Assembly (NCBI GenBank): GCA_003454665.1
Contig: DMKB01000232.1
Coordinates: forward strand, 1-5,464
DNA from: Nitrospiraceae bacterium
GTDB taxonomy: Bacteria; Nitrospirota; UBA9217
DNA: 5,464 bases
Direction: 5' to 3'
Below the pieces are notes generated by a model. That model made no database searches and was not told where the DNA came from. It saw only the letters and a list, made by a program, of their open reading frames with translations. Below are positions 1 through 5,224 of this stretch, in pieces. Made by a program: the position numbers and the translations under genes. How positions within the stretch are numbered: position 1 is the first letter of the stretch; each line of letters begins with the position of its first letter.

Positions 1-53
1 ATTAGGAGGTTGCTAACGGCATCCGTGCCACCCTCAGTTTTTCCGATCACCCT
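1..53 (-). pseudogene. Out-of-frame remnant of the intron protein's HNH endonuclease
   Basis: In a different frame from the RT gene, the minus strand from 53 to 3 reads RVIGKTEGGTDAVSNLL. This resembles the end of the HNH domain in related intron proteins, which usually reads as HH..W...GG.D...NL.LLHP.CH. The cysteine-pair and His-His part that should precede it, roughly 40 residues by memory of the family, is absent. The fragment overlaps the last codons of the RT gene, so an internal deletion with a frame change fused the RT tail to the HNH tail. The call rests on a short stretch and continues beyond the window. Confidence 0.6.
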
Positions 54-1500
54 TTGAGTTCGATACTTTCTTTCTCAAGCGTGCTTCGAAATACTTTTCC
101 CATTTTGGGTCATGTGGATTGGCAGCCGATCTGATCTTGATATGCCGCTGGATTGGCGTATCCATTTCTTTTCGCAGAATAAGCTCCCTTTGCTTTCCAC
201 CTTCTTCCGTGGCGGCAAATATCCAATTCCGGGCGCCTCTGGATATAAAGTACCTCTCTTTTACCCATCTGGCGCCTTTGTCTGGATGCCTTCTTGCCGC
301 CCATCGCCACAGCATTGACCAGATAAGGTTATCGTTTCGAACAAAGGTTTTCTTGGCGACTACATGGCTGTGATAGTTCGCCCATCCCCGTAGAATGGGG
401 TTGAGCATTCTGATCAAGTTTGCCTGTTTAGCCGTCTTGTTGGCCTTTATGATTTCCCTGATTTTGTCAAGATGCTCTTTGACGCTCGCTTTCGACGGTT
501 TCATCAACAACTTACCGTTATATTTGCGAATGTTCCATCCAAGGAAATCAAATCCATCCGTGATGTGTGTTATTTTGGTCTTTTCGGGCGACAGGACTAG
601 TCCTCGTTCTGCCAGAAATTCAGACACTACTGGTTTGACCTCATGTTCCAGCCATTCTTTCGAGTTGCCGGTGACAATGAAGTCGTCCGCATAACGCACC
701 ATGTGCATTCTCAGCCCTGCTTGCTTGGCTTGCGGGAATTTCTCCACAAGTCTCACTTCCAGGCCATCCAAGGTCATGTTTGCCAGAACCGGGCTGATGA
801 TACCGCCTTGCGGAGTGCCGGCTTCTGTGGGAAAGAGTTCGTCATGATACACGAATCCCGCTTTGAGCCATTTCCTGAGTATCGTCTTGTCCGTGGGGAC
901 ATTGGCGAGCATCCAGTCGTGGCTGATATTGTCGAAACAGCCTTTGATGTCGGCCTCCAGCACCCATTGCGCTTGTGTTTTCTTCGCAAGGCAGATGAAA
1001 CATTGCTCCCCTGCGTCTGCGGTTGAGCGCCCCGGCCTGAATCCATAGGAATTCAGATCGGCGGTAGTTTCGGCAACTGGTCCCAGTGCAAGTAGATGCA
1101 GCGCTTGCATGGCACGATCTTTCATTGTCGGAATACCGAGCGGCCTTGTCTTGCCGTTCTTCTTTGGAATTAAAACCCTCCTCAGTGGAAGCGGCGAATA
1201 GCCCCTCCGCTTCATCGACGATATCGCTTTGGTCTTTGCTCCCGGTGTGCTCCATATTTCTTTGTCCACGCCGGGTGTGTTTTTCCCTCGATTTTCAGTC
1301 ACCCGTTTGACGGCTAATGCTTTGCCGCTGAACGAATGGGTCAGCAACCATTGCAGAGCTTTCACCTTGTTATGTTTGCCTTCCTGTGTTGCCTTCACAA
1401 TACGCGCCTGCAGCCTACTTACTTGACGATGGACATCGGCCCAATTGATGCCGTGCCATGCCGAGTCAGAAGGCGCACCTACCAGTGTTGCAGCAGCCAT
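34..1500 (-). CDS. ltrA: Group II intron reverse transcriptase/maturase, HNH domain lost
   Basis: This is the multifunctional intron-encoded protein that helps the intron RNA fold and splice, then copies it into DNA at a new site. With the start at 1500 it has 488 residues. The RT core shows RPLGIPT (about 119-125), ADIKGCFDNI with the first catalytic Asp (about 184), GTPQGG (228-233) and the catalytic YADD (270-273), then FLGW (319-322). The maturase (X) region follows with LRGWANYH (about 370-377). The C-terminal stretch DTPIQRHIKI...YFEARLRKK (about 447-478) normally leads into an HNH endonuclease, but here the frame ends ten residues later. I chose the start at 1500 because AGGAGG sits 7 nt upstream (1508-1513); the open frame extends 31 codons further up, but those lie in intron RNA. 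RT and maturase motifs are intact, so splicing and cDNA synthesis may persist while bottom-strand cleavage should be lost. Confidence 0.93.
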   Translation of the reverse strand: MAAATLVGAPSDSAWHGINWADVHRQVSRLQARIVKATQEGKHNKVKALQWLLTHSFSGKALAVKRVTENRGKNTPGVDKEIWSTPGAKTKAISSMKRRGYSPLPLRRVLIPKKNGKTRPLGIPTMKDRAMQALHLLALGPVAETTADLNSYGFRPGRSTADAGEQCFICLAKKTQAQWVLEADIKGCFDNISHDWMLANVPTDKTILRKWLKAGFVYHDELFPTEAGTPQGGIISPVLANMTLDGLEVRLVEKFPQAKQAGLRMHMVRYADDFIVTGNSKEWLEHEVKPVVSEFLAERGLVLSPEKTKITHITDGFDFLGWNIRKYNGKLLMKPSKASVKEHLDKIREIIKANKTAKQANLIRMLNPILRGWANYHSHVVAKKTFVRNDNLIWSMLWRWAARRHPDKGARWVKERYFISRGARNWIFAATEEGGKQRELILRKEMDTPIQRHIKIRSAANPHDPKWEKYFEARLRKKVSNSKGDRKN

Positions 1501-2077
1501 TTGCGTTCCTCCTGTAAAGTGGATTCTAGAAGCTCTCTTGTGAAGAGAGACCATGAGGAAGTCTGCCCACTTTCGCGTGGAATGATATTTCAATTCCTAT
1601 TCTTCCGATTACAGGAAGACATTCGCTTTTTCCTCGTTCCTCTGCCCTCATTCCCATCAGCGTTCCTTGCGGTTTGCCTGCCCGATATTCTGGGCGGGAA
1701 TAAGGGTTTACCGTGTTCCGCACCAGTTACACGAATAGCGTAGACCCTGCCTTTCCCCCGGTGATGTTGTTTGTCCCTGTGCCCGAAGTACGAAATCGAG
1801 CAACCCATCACCCACCTTTTGGTCCAAGCCTGTCAGCATCTTTGGCTTGTTAAAAATAACGAGGTTTATCAGCAGTTCACTTATGTTGGTCATACTATCC
1901 AGCCTAGCGCCCCGGCCGCCTGATGCTGGCAGCGGTTGGATTCGCCTCGCGGTTTATCCTTCTCTTGCGAGGGGCTTCATTGTCCCGGTGGCTTCAGACC
2001 GAGCCGTTACCAGCTTCGCCTGCACCGGTAGGCTACCGTTGAGGGAACAACGAGTCTCCTTTTGTTGCTTGCCGCAG
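1501..2077 (-). ncRNA. Group II intron 5' RNA (domains I to III and start of IV)
   Basis: This stretch of about 580 bases carries no convincing gene; the short open frames in it lack good ribosome binding sites and family motifs. Its position directly upstream of an intron-type RT gene, and short stretches that resemble domain I of other bacterial introns (for example CATAAGTGAAC near 1870-1880 on the minus strand), support a ribozyme core. A local stem AACAA/TTGTT around 2050-2067 is visible near the proposed 5' end. I could not fold the whole region, so the domain borders are not assigned. Confidence 0.7.
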
Positions 2078-2092
2078 TAAATGGACTTCGAT
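2078..2092. other. 15-bp strip between intron and transposon
   Basis: These 15 bases are all that separates the proposed intron 5' end from the transposon left end. If both borders are right, they are the only remaining host or earlier-element DNA here and include the intron's 5' exon. They do not match the bases outside the transposon's right end. Confidence 0.4.
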
Positions 2093-2111
2093 TGTCTGAT
2101 TATCTGGACCC
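2093..2111 (+). repeat. Transposon left terminal inverted repeat
   Basis: TGTCTGATTATCTGGACCC matches the reverse complement of 5120-5138 at 15 of 19 positions. The match stops after these bases and does not extend outward. The TGT terminus is typical of Mu/Tn7-like transposons. Confidence 0.7.
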
Positions 2112-2121
2112 ATCATGCGGA

Positions 2122-2151
2122 TTGTCACGCCGATGGACTTTTGTCATGCCG
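2122..2151 (+). repeat. Two direct repeats TTGTCAYGCCG inside the left end
   Basis: TTGTCACGCCG (2122-2132) and TTGTCATGCCG (2141-2151) are 10 of 11 identical and lie 19 bp apart. Both share TTGTC with the terminus at 2092-2096. Mu- and Tn7-type elements bind transposase at several sites within each end, so these are candidate subterminal binding sites. The right end shows no matching array. Confidence 0.4.
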
Positions 2152-2175
2152 GGACCGGTAATTGCCGGTCCCGGC
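2148..2175 (-). terminator. Perfect GC-rich hairpin after the transposon operon
   Basis: GCCGGGACCGG (2148-2158) pairs perfectly with 2165-2175, giving an 11-bp stem with a 6-base loop. It starts 5 bases past the stop codon of the last transposon gene. The minus-strand sequence after it has no run of T, so it is not a classical intrinsic terminator; it may instead protect the mRNA 3' end or block transcription entering from the intron side. Confidence 0.5.
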
Positions 2176-2180
2176 GTGGG

Positions 2181-2357
2181 TTAAAACGGTTCTGATTCGC
2201 TCGGATGTGGTCTCGAATCGGCCAAGTCCTGATATGCCTGATGTGTGTTGACGATTTTCCGCAGGCTGGCCACCATCAGGTTCATCACCAGCTGTTCCAT
2301 CAGGTCTGTCAATTCATCGAAAGTCGTTTCAACCGTCTGATCCTCGTAGATATTCAT
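2181..2357 (-). CDS. Small 58-aa ORF at the end of the transposon operon, unknown function
   Basis: The predicted product starts MNIYEDQTVETTFDELTDLM and ends SESEPF. I do not recognise the family. It is acidic at both ends, with a central helix-prone stretch (about residues 13-40) rich in Leu, Met and Val that could form an amphipathic helix or short coiled coil; there is no signal peptide or Cys pair. Its start lies only 11 nt past the stop of the ATPase gene, with AGGAGAG filling that gap, which argues for a real, translationally coupled gene. It lies inside the transposon ends and is followed directly by a hairpin. A role as partner or modulator of the transposition proteins is a guess from position alone. 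Confidence 0.65.
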   Translation of the reverse strand: MNIYEDQTVETTFDELTDLMEQLVMNLMVASLRKIVNTHQAYQDLADSRPHPSESEPF

Positions 2358-2368
2358 TCTCTCTCCTG

Positions 2369-3175
2369 TTAAAAGACTTCGGTACTGGCAGCCTGAACAT
2401 GCTCGGCACTCACCAGCGTTTGCTCCTGTCGGGCGGCGGCGATCAGTGCGCCTCGGGCCAGGAAGTTGGCTTTGCGATACAGGCCTCCCGAACCCTGATG
2501 AATGGCGGTCACGGCGGTTTCTTCAAACAGCATGCGGTCACAGCCGGCAATGCGCAGATGGTGGCGCAGGTAATCCTCCATGGCCGCTCTGTCGATGCCG
2601 GTCAGGTGGCAGCGGGCGACCACGCGCGACGCCAGGGGTTTGCTGGCCCGGTAGCTGAGATTGTCGACCAGGTTGGCCTGACCGGCGAGAATGACCGGCA
2701 GGTACGGCTTGGAATCCTGCTCGAACTGCGTCAGGGTGTGGAGTTCGGCAAAGACATCGAGGCGCAAAAGGGACGCTTCATCGATGACCAGCAGGGTCTT
2801 CATCCGTTTGCCAGAGACCAGATCGAGAATCTGCTGTTTGATGCGGCGAGCCATCATGGCCCGTGAGCCGCCGGCATTATCAATGCCCAGTTCGCCGAGA
2901 ATCTGGCGGTAGAGTTCGAGAATCGATCCGGAGCAGGCGGTCACGGCGATGACTTGGTATTCCGAGGGGTGCAGGCCGCCGATCAGGTAGCGCAGGGTGG
3001 TTGATTTGCCACTGCCGATATCGCCGGTGATCAGAGCGACTCCTCCCATCTGCACGGCGTAATCGATGCGCTCTTTGGTGCCGGTGATGATGGGCGTCAC
3101 CAGGATCTCCTTGCGCGGCAGATCGGCGCCGAAGGGATTTTTGCTCAAGCCGAAGGTATGACGACAGATCTCCAT
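2369..3175 (-). CDS. ExeA/TniB-like AAA+ ATPase of the transposon
   Basis: This 268-residue protein is an AAA+ ATPase of the ExeA/TniB type, which in related transposons binds target DNA and activates the transposase at the chosen site. The N-terminal FGLSKNPF (about 8-15) is typical of ExeA-like proteins. Walker A is GDIGSGKST (51-59) and Walker B is LLVIDEA (128-134); PVILAGQANL (160-169) sits where sensor 1 is expected, and the C-terminal third (about 195-260) looks like the helical lid. I chose ATG at 3175 because GGGAGGG lies about 6 nt upstream; a GTG at 3190 would add five residues. The start is only 2 nt past the transposase stop, implying coupled translation. ATPase motifs appear intact. 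MuB, IstB and TnsC are functional analogues, but the sequence looks most like ExeA. Confidence 0.92.
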   Translation of the reverse strand: MEICRHTFGLSKNPFGADLPRKEILVTPIITGTKERIDYAVQMGGVALITGDIGSGKSTTLRYLIGGLHPSEYQVIAVTACSGSILELYRQILGELGIDNAGGSRAMMARRIKQQILDLVSGKRMKTLLVIDEASLLRLDVFAELHTLTQFEQDSKPYLPVILAGQANLVDNLSYRASKPLASRVVARCHLTGIDRAAMEDYLRHHLRIAGCDRMLFEETAVTAIHQGSGGLYRKANFLARGALIAAARQEQTLVSAEHVQAASTEVF

Positions 3176-3177
3176 GC

Positions 3178-4458
3178 TCAGCCCTCCCACAACTGGCCGC
3201 TGTGCGGCGTACTTGCGCCCGACAGTTCGATCTGGCCGTTCTTGTTCCGTTTGACCCGGGCATTAACCTGCAGATCAATCGGCGTGAGCAGCCCATAAGA
3301 CTGCCCTTGCTGACGGATCTCGACCTGCTCTGGGGTGCGCTCATGATAGAGCAGCTCCACCCGCTGGCCGATCAGATCGACCGGGCCCTCGAAGAGGCGT
3401 TTGTCGATGACGATGGAGCGGTCCTTGTTGACCCGGCGGTAGACGGTTTTGCGGAAATAATCACTGAGATTCTCAGGCGCCGGGCGCAGGCAATGCAACC
3501 CGCTGGCGAAACGCTTATGGGGAGTTTCAGAGGTGGAGCCATGCCGGCGCTGATGATACTGCCCTTCCAGCCAGTCGCCGAAGGCGCGATTGATCGCTTC
3601 CAGGCTGTGCCCCTGGAAGCCGGACAGAAACTGAGTGCGGACCGTGCGCAGGAAGCGTTCAATTTTCCCCTTGCCCTGGGGCTGGTAGGGCTTGGCGTGG
3701 ATCAGGGCAATCCCTAAGGCGGCTGTGGTGTATTCAAGCTGGCGGGAGCGATACGCCGAGCCGTTGTCGACGTAGAGTTTCCTTGGCAGACCGCGTCGGC
3801 TTAAGGCCTCAAAGAAGGCCTCCTGGAAGCAGGCCAGGGATTCGGATGGATAAAACTGGGCATGGGGTATCAGGCGGGAGTGATCATCGATAAAGGCGAT
3901 CAGGTAGCATTTGCGGCGTTTGCCGCCGCAGTCGAGGACCGGCCCGTGGAGAATGTCCGACTGCCACAGGTCGTTGGGCAGTTCGGCTTCGAACTTGCGC
4001 CGGTCCGTCGGCGGGGCCTCGTCAGCCGTCATCAACTTGTGCTGGCGTAAAAAGCGGTACACCGAACTGAGGCTGACAGACCGTCCACCGCTGACCAGCT
4101 GGCGCTGATGGAGCACCCGGGTCAACTCCGGGACCGGCATTTTGCGCAGGTCCCGGCGCAGGGCGATCAGGGCCAGAGCGGTCTCTTCGTCGATAGCGCG
4201 GGTCTGCCCCTGGTCGTTGCGGTCCCGGGGATAGAGCGCCTCAAGCCGCCGTCCTTCTTCCAGGTAGCGGCTGATCCAGCGGATCAGGGTGCTGCGGCTG
4301 ACCCGGGTGCGACCGCTGTAGGGAATCTGCCACTTGCGAGCGCACTTCTCCTTCAACAACGCCTCCCGCTCGCCGCGATCCAGACGGGTGGCGCCGACAA
4401 ATTCGGCAATCAAGCCGTAACGAAAGACGGCCACCTCTTTTTTCTGCTCTTCAGTCAT
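3178..4458 (-). CDS. DDE transposase (Mu/Tn7/IS481-like integrase core)
   Basis: This 426-residue protein is the strand-transfer enzyme of the element. An N-terminal DNA-binding part contains a helix-turn-helix-like segment (about 51-66, RTRVSRSTLIRWISRY) and a second one (about 107-140, ending SLSSVYRFLRQH). The rve/RNase H-like catalytic domain follows with LWQSD (D168), YVDNGSAY (D231) and GKIERF (E267), a D-D-35-E spacing that is complete. PYQPQGKGKIERF is characteristic of the integrase-core family. The C-terminal 90 residues hold a small beta-rich part (YRRVNKDRSIVIDKRLFEGP) as in Mu- and IS481-type enzymes, and a tail that may contact the ATPase. The start at 4458 has AAGGAGA about 5 nt upstream. 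It is separated by 102 nt from the zinc-ribbon gene and nearly abuts the ATPase gene. Confidence 0.95.
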   Translation of the reverse strand: MTEEQKKEVAVFRYGLIAEFVGATRLDRGEREALLKEKCARKWQIPYSGRTRVSRSTLIRWISRYLEEGRRLEALYPRDRNDQGQTRAIDEETALALIALRRDLRKMPVPELTRVLHQRQLVSGGRSVSLSSVYRFLRQHKLMTADEAPPTDRRKFEAELPNDLWQSDILHGPVLDCGGKRRKCYLIAFIDDHSRLIPHAQFYPSESLACFQEAFFEALSRRGLPRKLYVDNGSAYRSRQLEYTTAALGIALIHAKPYQPQGKGKIERFLRTVRTQFLSGFQGHSLEAINRAFGDWLEGQYHQRRHGSTSETPHKRFASGLHCLRPAPENLSDYFRKTVYRRVNKDRSIVIDKRLFEGPVDLIGQRVELLYHERTPEQVEIRQQGQSYGLLTPIDLQVNARVKRNKNGQIELSGASTPHSGQLWEG

Positions 4459-4537
4459 GATTTCTCCTTGTGATTGGGGTAGCCAACCTCTACATCAGCA
4501 GGAAAAACCAGTCGCGAGCAGACTTCACTGGGGTGGT

Positions 4538-4558
4538 GAAAAACGACCGGCCCAGTCA
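4538..4558 (-). terminator. Weak hairpin plus T-run between zinc-ribbon and transposase genes
   Basis: On the minus strand TGACTG-GGC-CGGTCG can form a 6-bp stem (two wobble pairs), followed by GTTTTTC. It begins just after the stop codon of the zinc-ribbon gene. It resembles a leaky intrinsic terminator and could lower transposase and ATPase expression relative to the first gene. The stem is short, so confidence is low. Confidence 0.3.
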
Positions 4559-4560
4559 AT

Positions 4561-5010
4561 TTAACTGACCCGGGCTACGGGGATCTGGCCGCGCTCAAGC
4601 AGCCTGTCATAGCCTGTCAACAGCCCATCGGACCAGGTTTCGGTCAGATGAATCCGAACCCGCCGGTTCAGATTCGCCAGCCAGTGGCGTAATCGGGAAC
4701 GGGGCAGCGGAAGAACAGGCCAGCGCCCCTGGGTCAGCCGCTGGGTCAGGCAGGTGACAATGACGGCCATGGTGCTGCGAATGCGAGAAAAATAATCGGC
4801 AGGGCGCACCGTCATCACACAGCCGCACTGCGGACAGCGGTAACACTTCATCGGCAGTGCCGTAGGAAAACCGTTGAAATAGCGCAGGGCGTAACCGTGC
4901 CCCCAGACCTGCCAGTGACGGCAGCGCGGACAGCTCTCCGGACGCGGCCAGGCATAACCTTTACCCTGCTGCTGAATTTGCTTGAGATCAACTGCAATGG
5001 ACCATATCAT
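4561..5010 (-). CDS. Small zinc-ribbon protein (probable DUF6431 family) of the transposon
   Basis: This 149-residue protein is the first gene of the transposon operon. It has a four-cysteine zinc-ribbon-like module: CPRC at 27-30 and CYRCPQC at 56-62, with another Cys at 64. The middle part (about 75-115, ending RSRLRHWLANL) is basic and could form a helix-turn-helix. I believe it belongs to the uncharacterised family DUF6431, known next to DDE transposase plus ExeA-like ATPase pairs; that is from memory. Function is unknown. By position and Cys pattern it might be a DNA-binding target-selection or regulatory factor, analogous to but not recognisably homologous with the zinc-finger proteins TniQ/TnsD. 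The ATG at 5010 has GGAGAGG just upstream (5013-5019). The gene sits 102 nt ahead of the transposase gene, separated by a possible leaky terminator. Confidence 0.85.
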   Translation of the reverse strand: MIWSIAVDLKQIQQQGKGYAWPRPESCPRCRHWQVWGHGYALRYFNGFPTALPMKCYRCPQCGCVMTVRPADYFSRIRSTMAVIVTCLTQRLTQGRWPVLPLPRSRLRHWLANLNRRVRIHLTETWSDGLLTGYDRLLERGQIPVARVS

Positions 5011-5051
5011 GACCTCTCCGGTTAAAGGGGCAGCAACCCCGAAAGTAAAAA

Positions 5052-5091
5052 GGGCGGAGAGTTCTACGAAAACTCTCCGCCCGCTTTATTT
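5052..5091. terminator. Strong two-way terminator hairpin inside the transposon right end
   Basis: GGGCGGAGAGTT (5052-5063) pairs perfectly with 5071-5082, a 12-bp stem with a 7-base loop. On the plus strand GCTTTATTTT follows; on the minus strand TTTTTACTTT follows, so it can stop transcription both ways. It lies between the right terminus and the first transposon gene. It would shield the operon from outside transcription, or act as an attenuator if the promoter is in the terminal repeat region, where a -10-like TAAAAT is present on the minus strand (5093-5088) without an obvious -35. A smaller hairpin (GGGG-cagcaa-CCCC, 5027-5040) lies closer to the gene. Confidence 0.75.
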
Positions 5092-5119
5092 TAACGACCG
5101 AATAACGAGCCTTATCTTA

Positions 5120-5138
5120 AGGCCCAAATAATCTGACA
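5120..5138 (-). repeat. Transposon right terminal inverted repeat
   Basis: Read inward on the minus strand this is TGTCAGATTATTTGGGCCT, matching the left end at 15 of 19 positions. A short palindrome, GCCTTA-tct-TAAGGC (5109-5123), overlaps its inner edge and could be a protein-binding site. Confidence 0.7.
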
Positions 5139-5195
5139 CCCTCCCGCAATTGGTCAACTCTTTCTGACAATATCATGCCCGCTCCGATTCGTTTT
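5139..5195 (+). promoter_or_regulatory. Possible remnant of the CRISPR leader
   Basis: These 57 bases lie between the transposon right end and the first repeat, on the side where a type I-E leader belongs given the repeat orientation. The strip is only partly AT-rich. A -10-like TATCAT (5171-5176) with a weak TTGGTC 15 bp upstream could form a promoter reading into the array, but the spacing is short and the -35 is poor. It is shorter than many leaders, so part may have been lost. No gene is seen. Confidence 0.35.
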
Positions 5196-5224
5196 TCGTG
5201 GCAACTAACAGCGGGGATGAACCG
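5196..5224 (+). repeat. Degenerate first CRISPR repeat
   Basis: The last 14 bases (GCGGGGATGAACCG) are identical to the other repeats, but only 5 of the first 15 match. The left arm of the repeat hairpin is gone, so Cas6e should not recognise it and the 5' end of the first crRNA may not be formed normally. Confidence 0.85.

Larger units (their letters stand above)
1..2077 (-). mobile_element. Group II intron (retroelement), 3' end outside window
   Basis: A long non-coding 5' part (1501-2077) followed by a reverse transcriptase/maturase gene is the standard layout of a bacterial group II intron, with the protein encoded in domain IV. The intron is read on the minus strand, so its 5' end is at the high-coordinate side. 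Domains V and VI should lie left of position 1 and are not visible. The 5' end is uncertain. No canonical GTGYG start occurs between 1900 and 2092; the best candidate is CTGCGGC starting at 2077, which differs from a GTGCG start only at its first base. The remnant HNH domain suggests an RT-maturase-HNH class rather than the short class C introns that insert after terminators. The class is inferred. Confidence 0.85.
2093..5138 (-). mobile_element. 3.05-kb Mu/Tn7-like transposon: zinc-ribbon protein, DDE transposase, AAA+ ATPase, small ORF
   Basis: The two outer ends match as an imperfect inverted repeat starting TGTC and ending GACA, 15 of 19 bases identical, and enclose exactly one gene cluster, all on the minus strand. 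A DDE transposase paired with an ExeA/TniB-type ATPase, and TGT...ACA termini, are hallmarks of the Mu/Tn7/Tn5053/IS21 superfamily. No target-site duplication is seen: the five bases outside the left end (TCGAT) and right end (CCCTC) differ. The gene order is zinc-ribbon protein, transposase, ATPase, 58-aa ORF. All frames are intact and the ribosome binding sites are good, so the element looks functional. I did not assign an IS family because I could not search ISfinder. Confidence 0.75.

Noticed and set aside
1501..1593. 31-codon N-terminal extension of the RT frame
   Set aside because: AGGAGG sits 7 nt before the internal ATG at 1500 and the extension lies in intron RNA without family resemblance.
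1590..1893. Short minus-strand open frames upstream of the RT gene (61-73 aa)
   Set aside because: They lie in the intron ribozyme, lack convincing ribosome binding sites and have no recognisable motif.
2399..2866. 155-aa plus-strand open frame
   Set aside because: It is antisense to the ATPase gene, whose Walker motifs show the true coding strand.
2880..4473. Several open frames of 62-171 aa overlapping the transposase gene
   Set aside because: They are shadows in other frames or strands of a gene with a complete DDE catalytic triad.
5161..5170. A second TCTGACA motif 31 bp outside the transposon right end, considered as the true end
   Set aside because: It has no matching partner at the left, similarity to the terminal repeat stops after seven bases, and no target duplication results.
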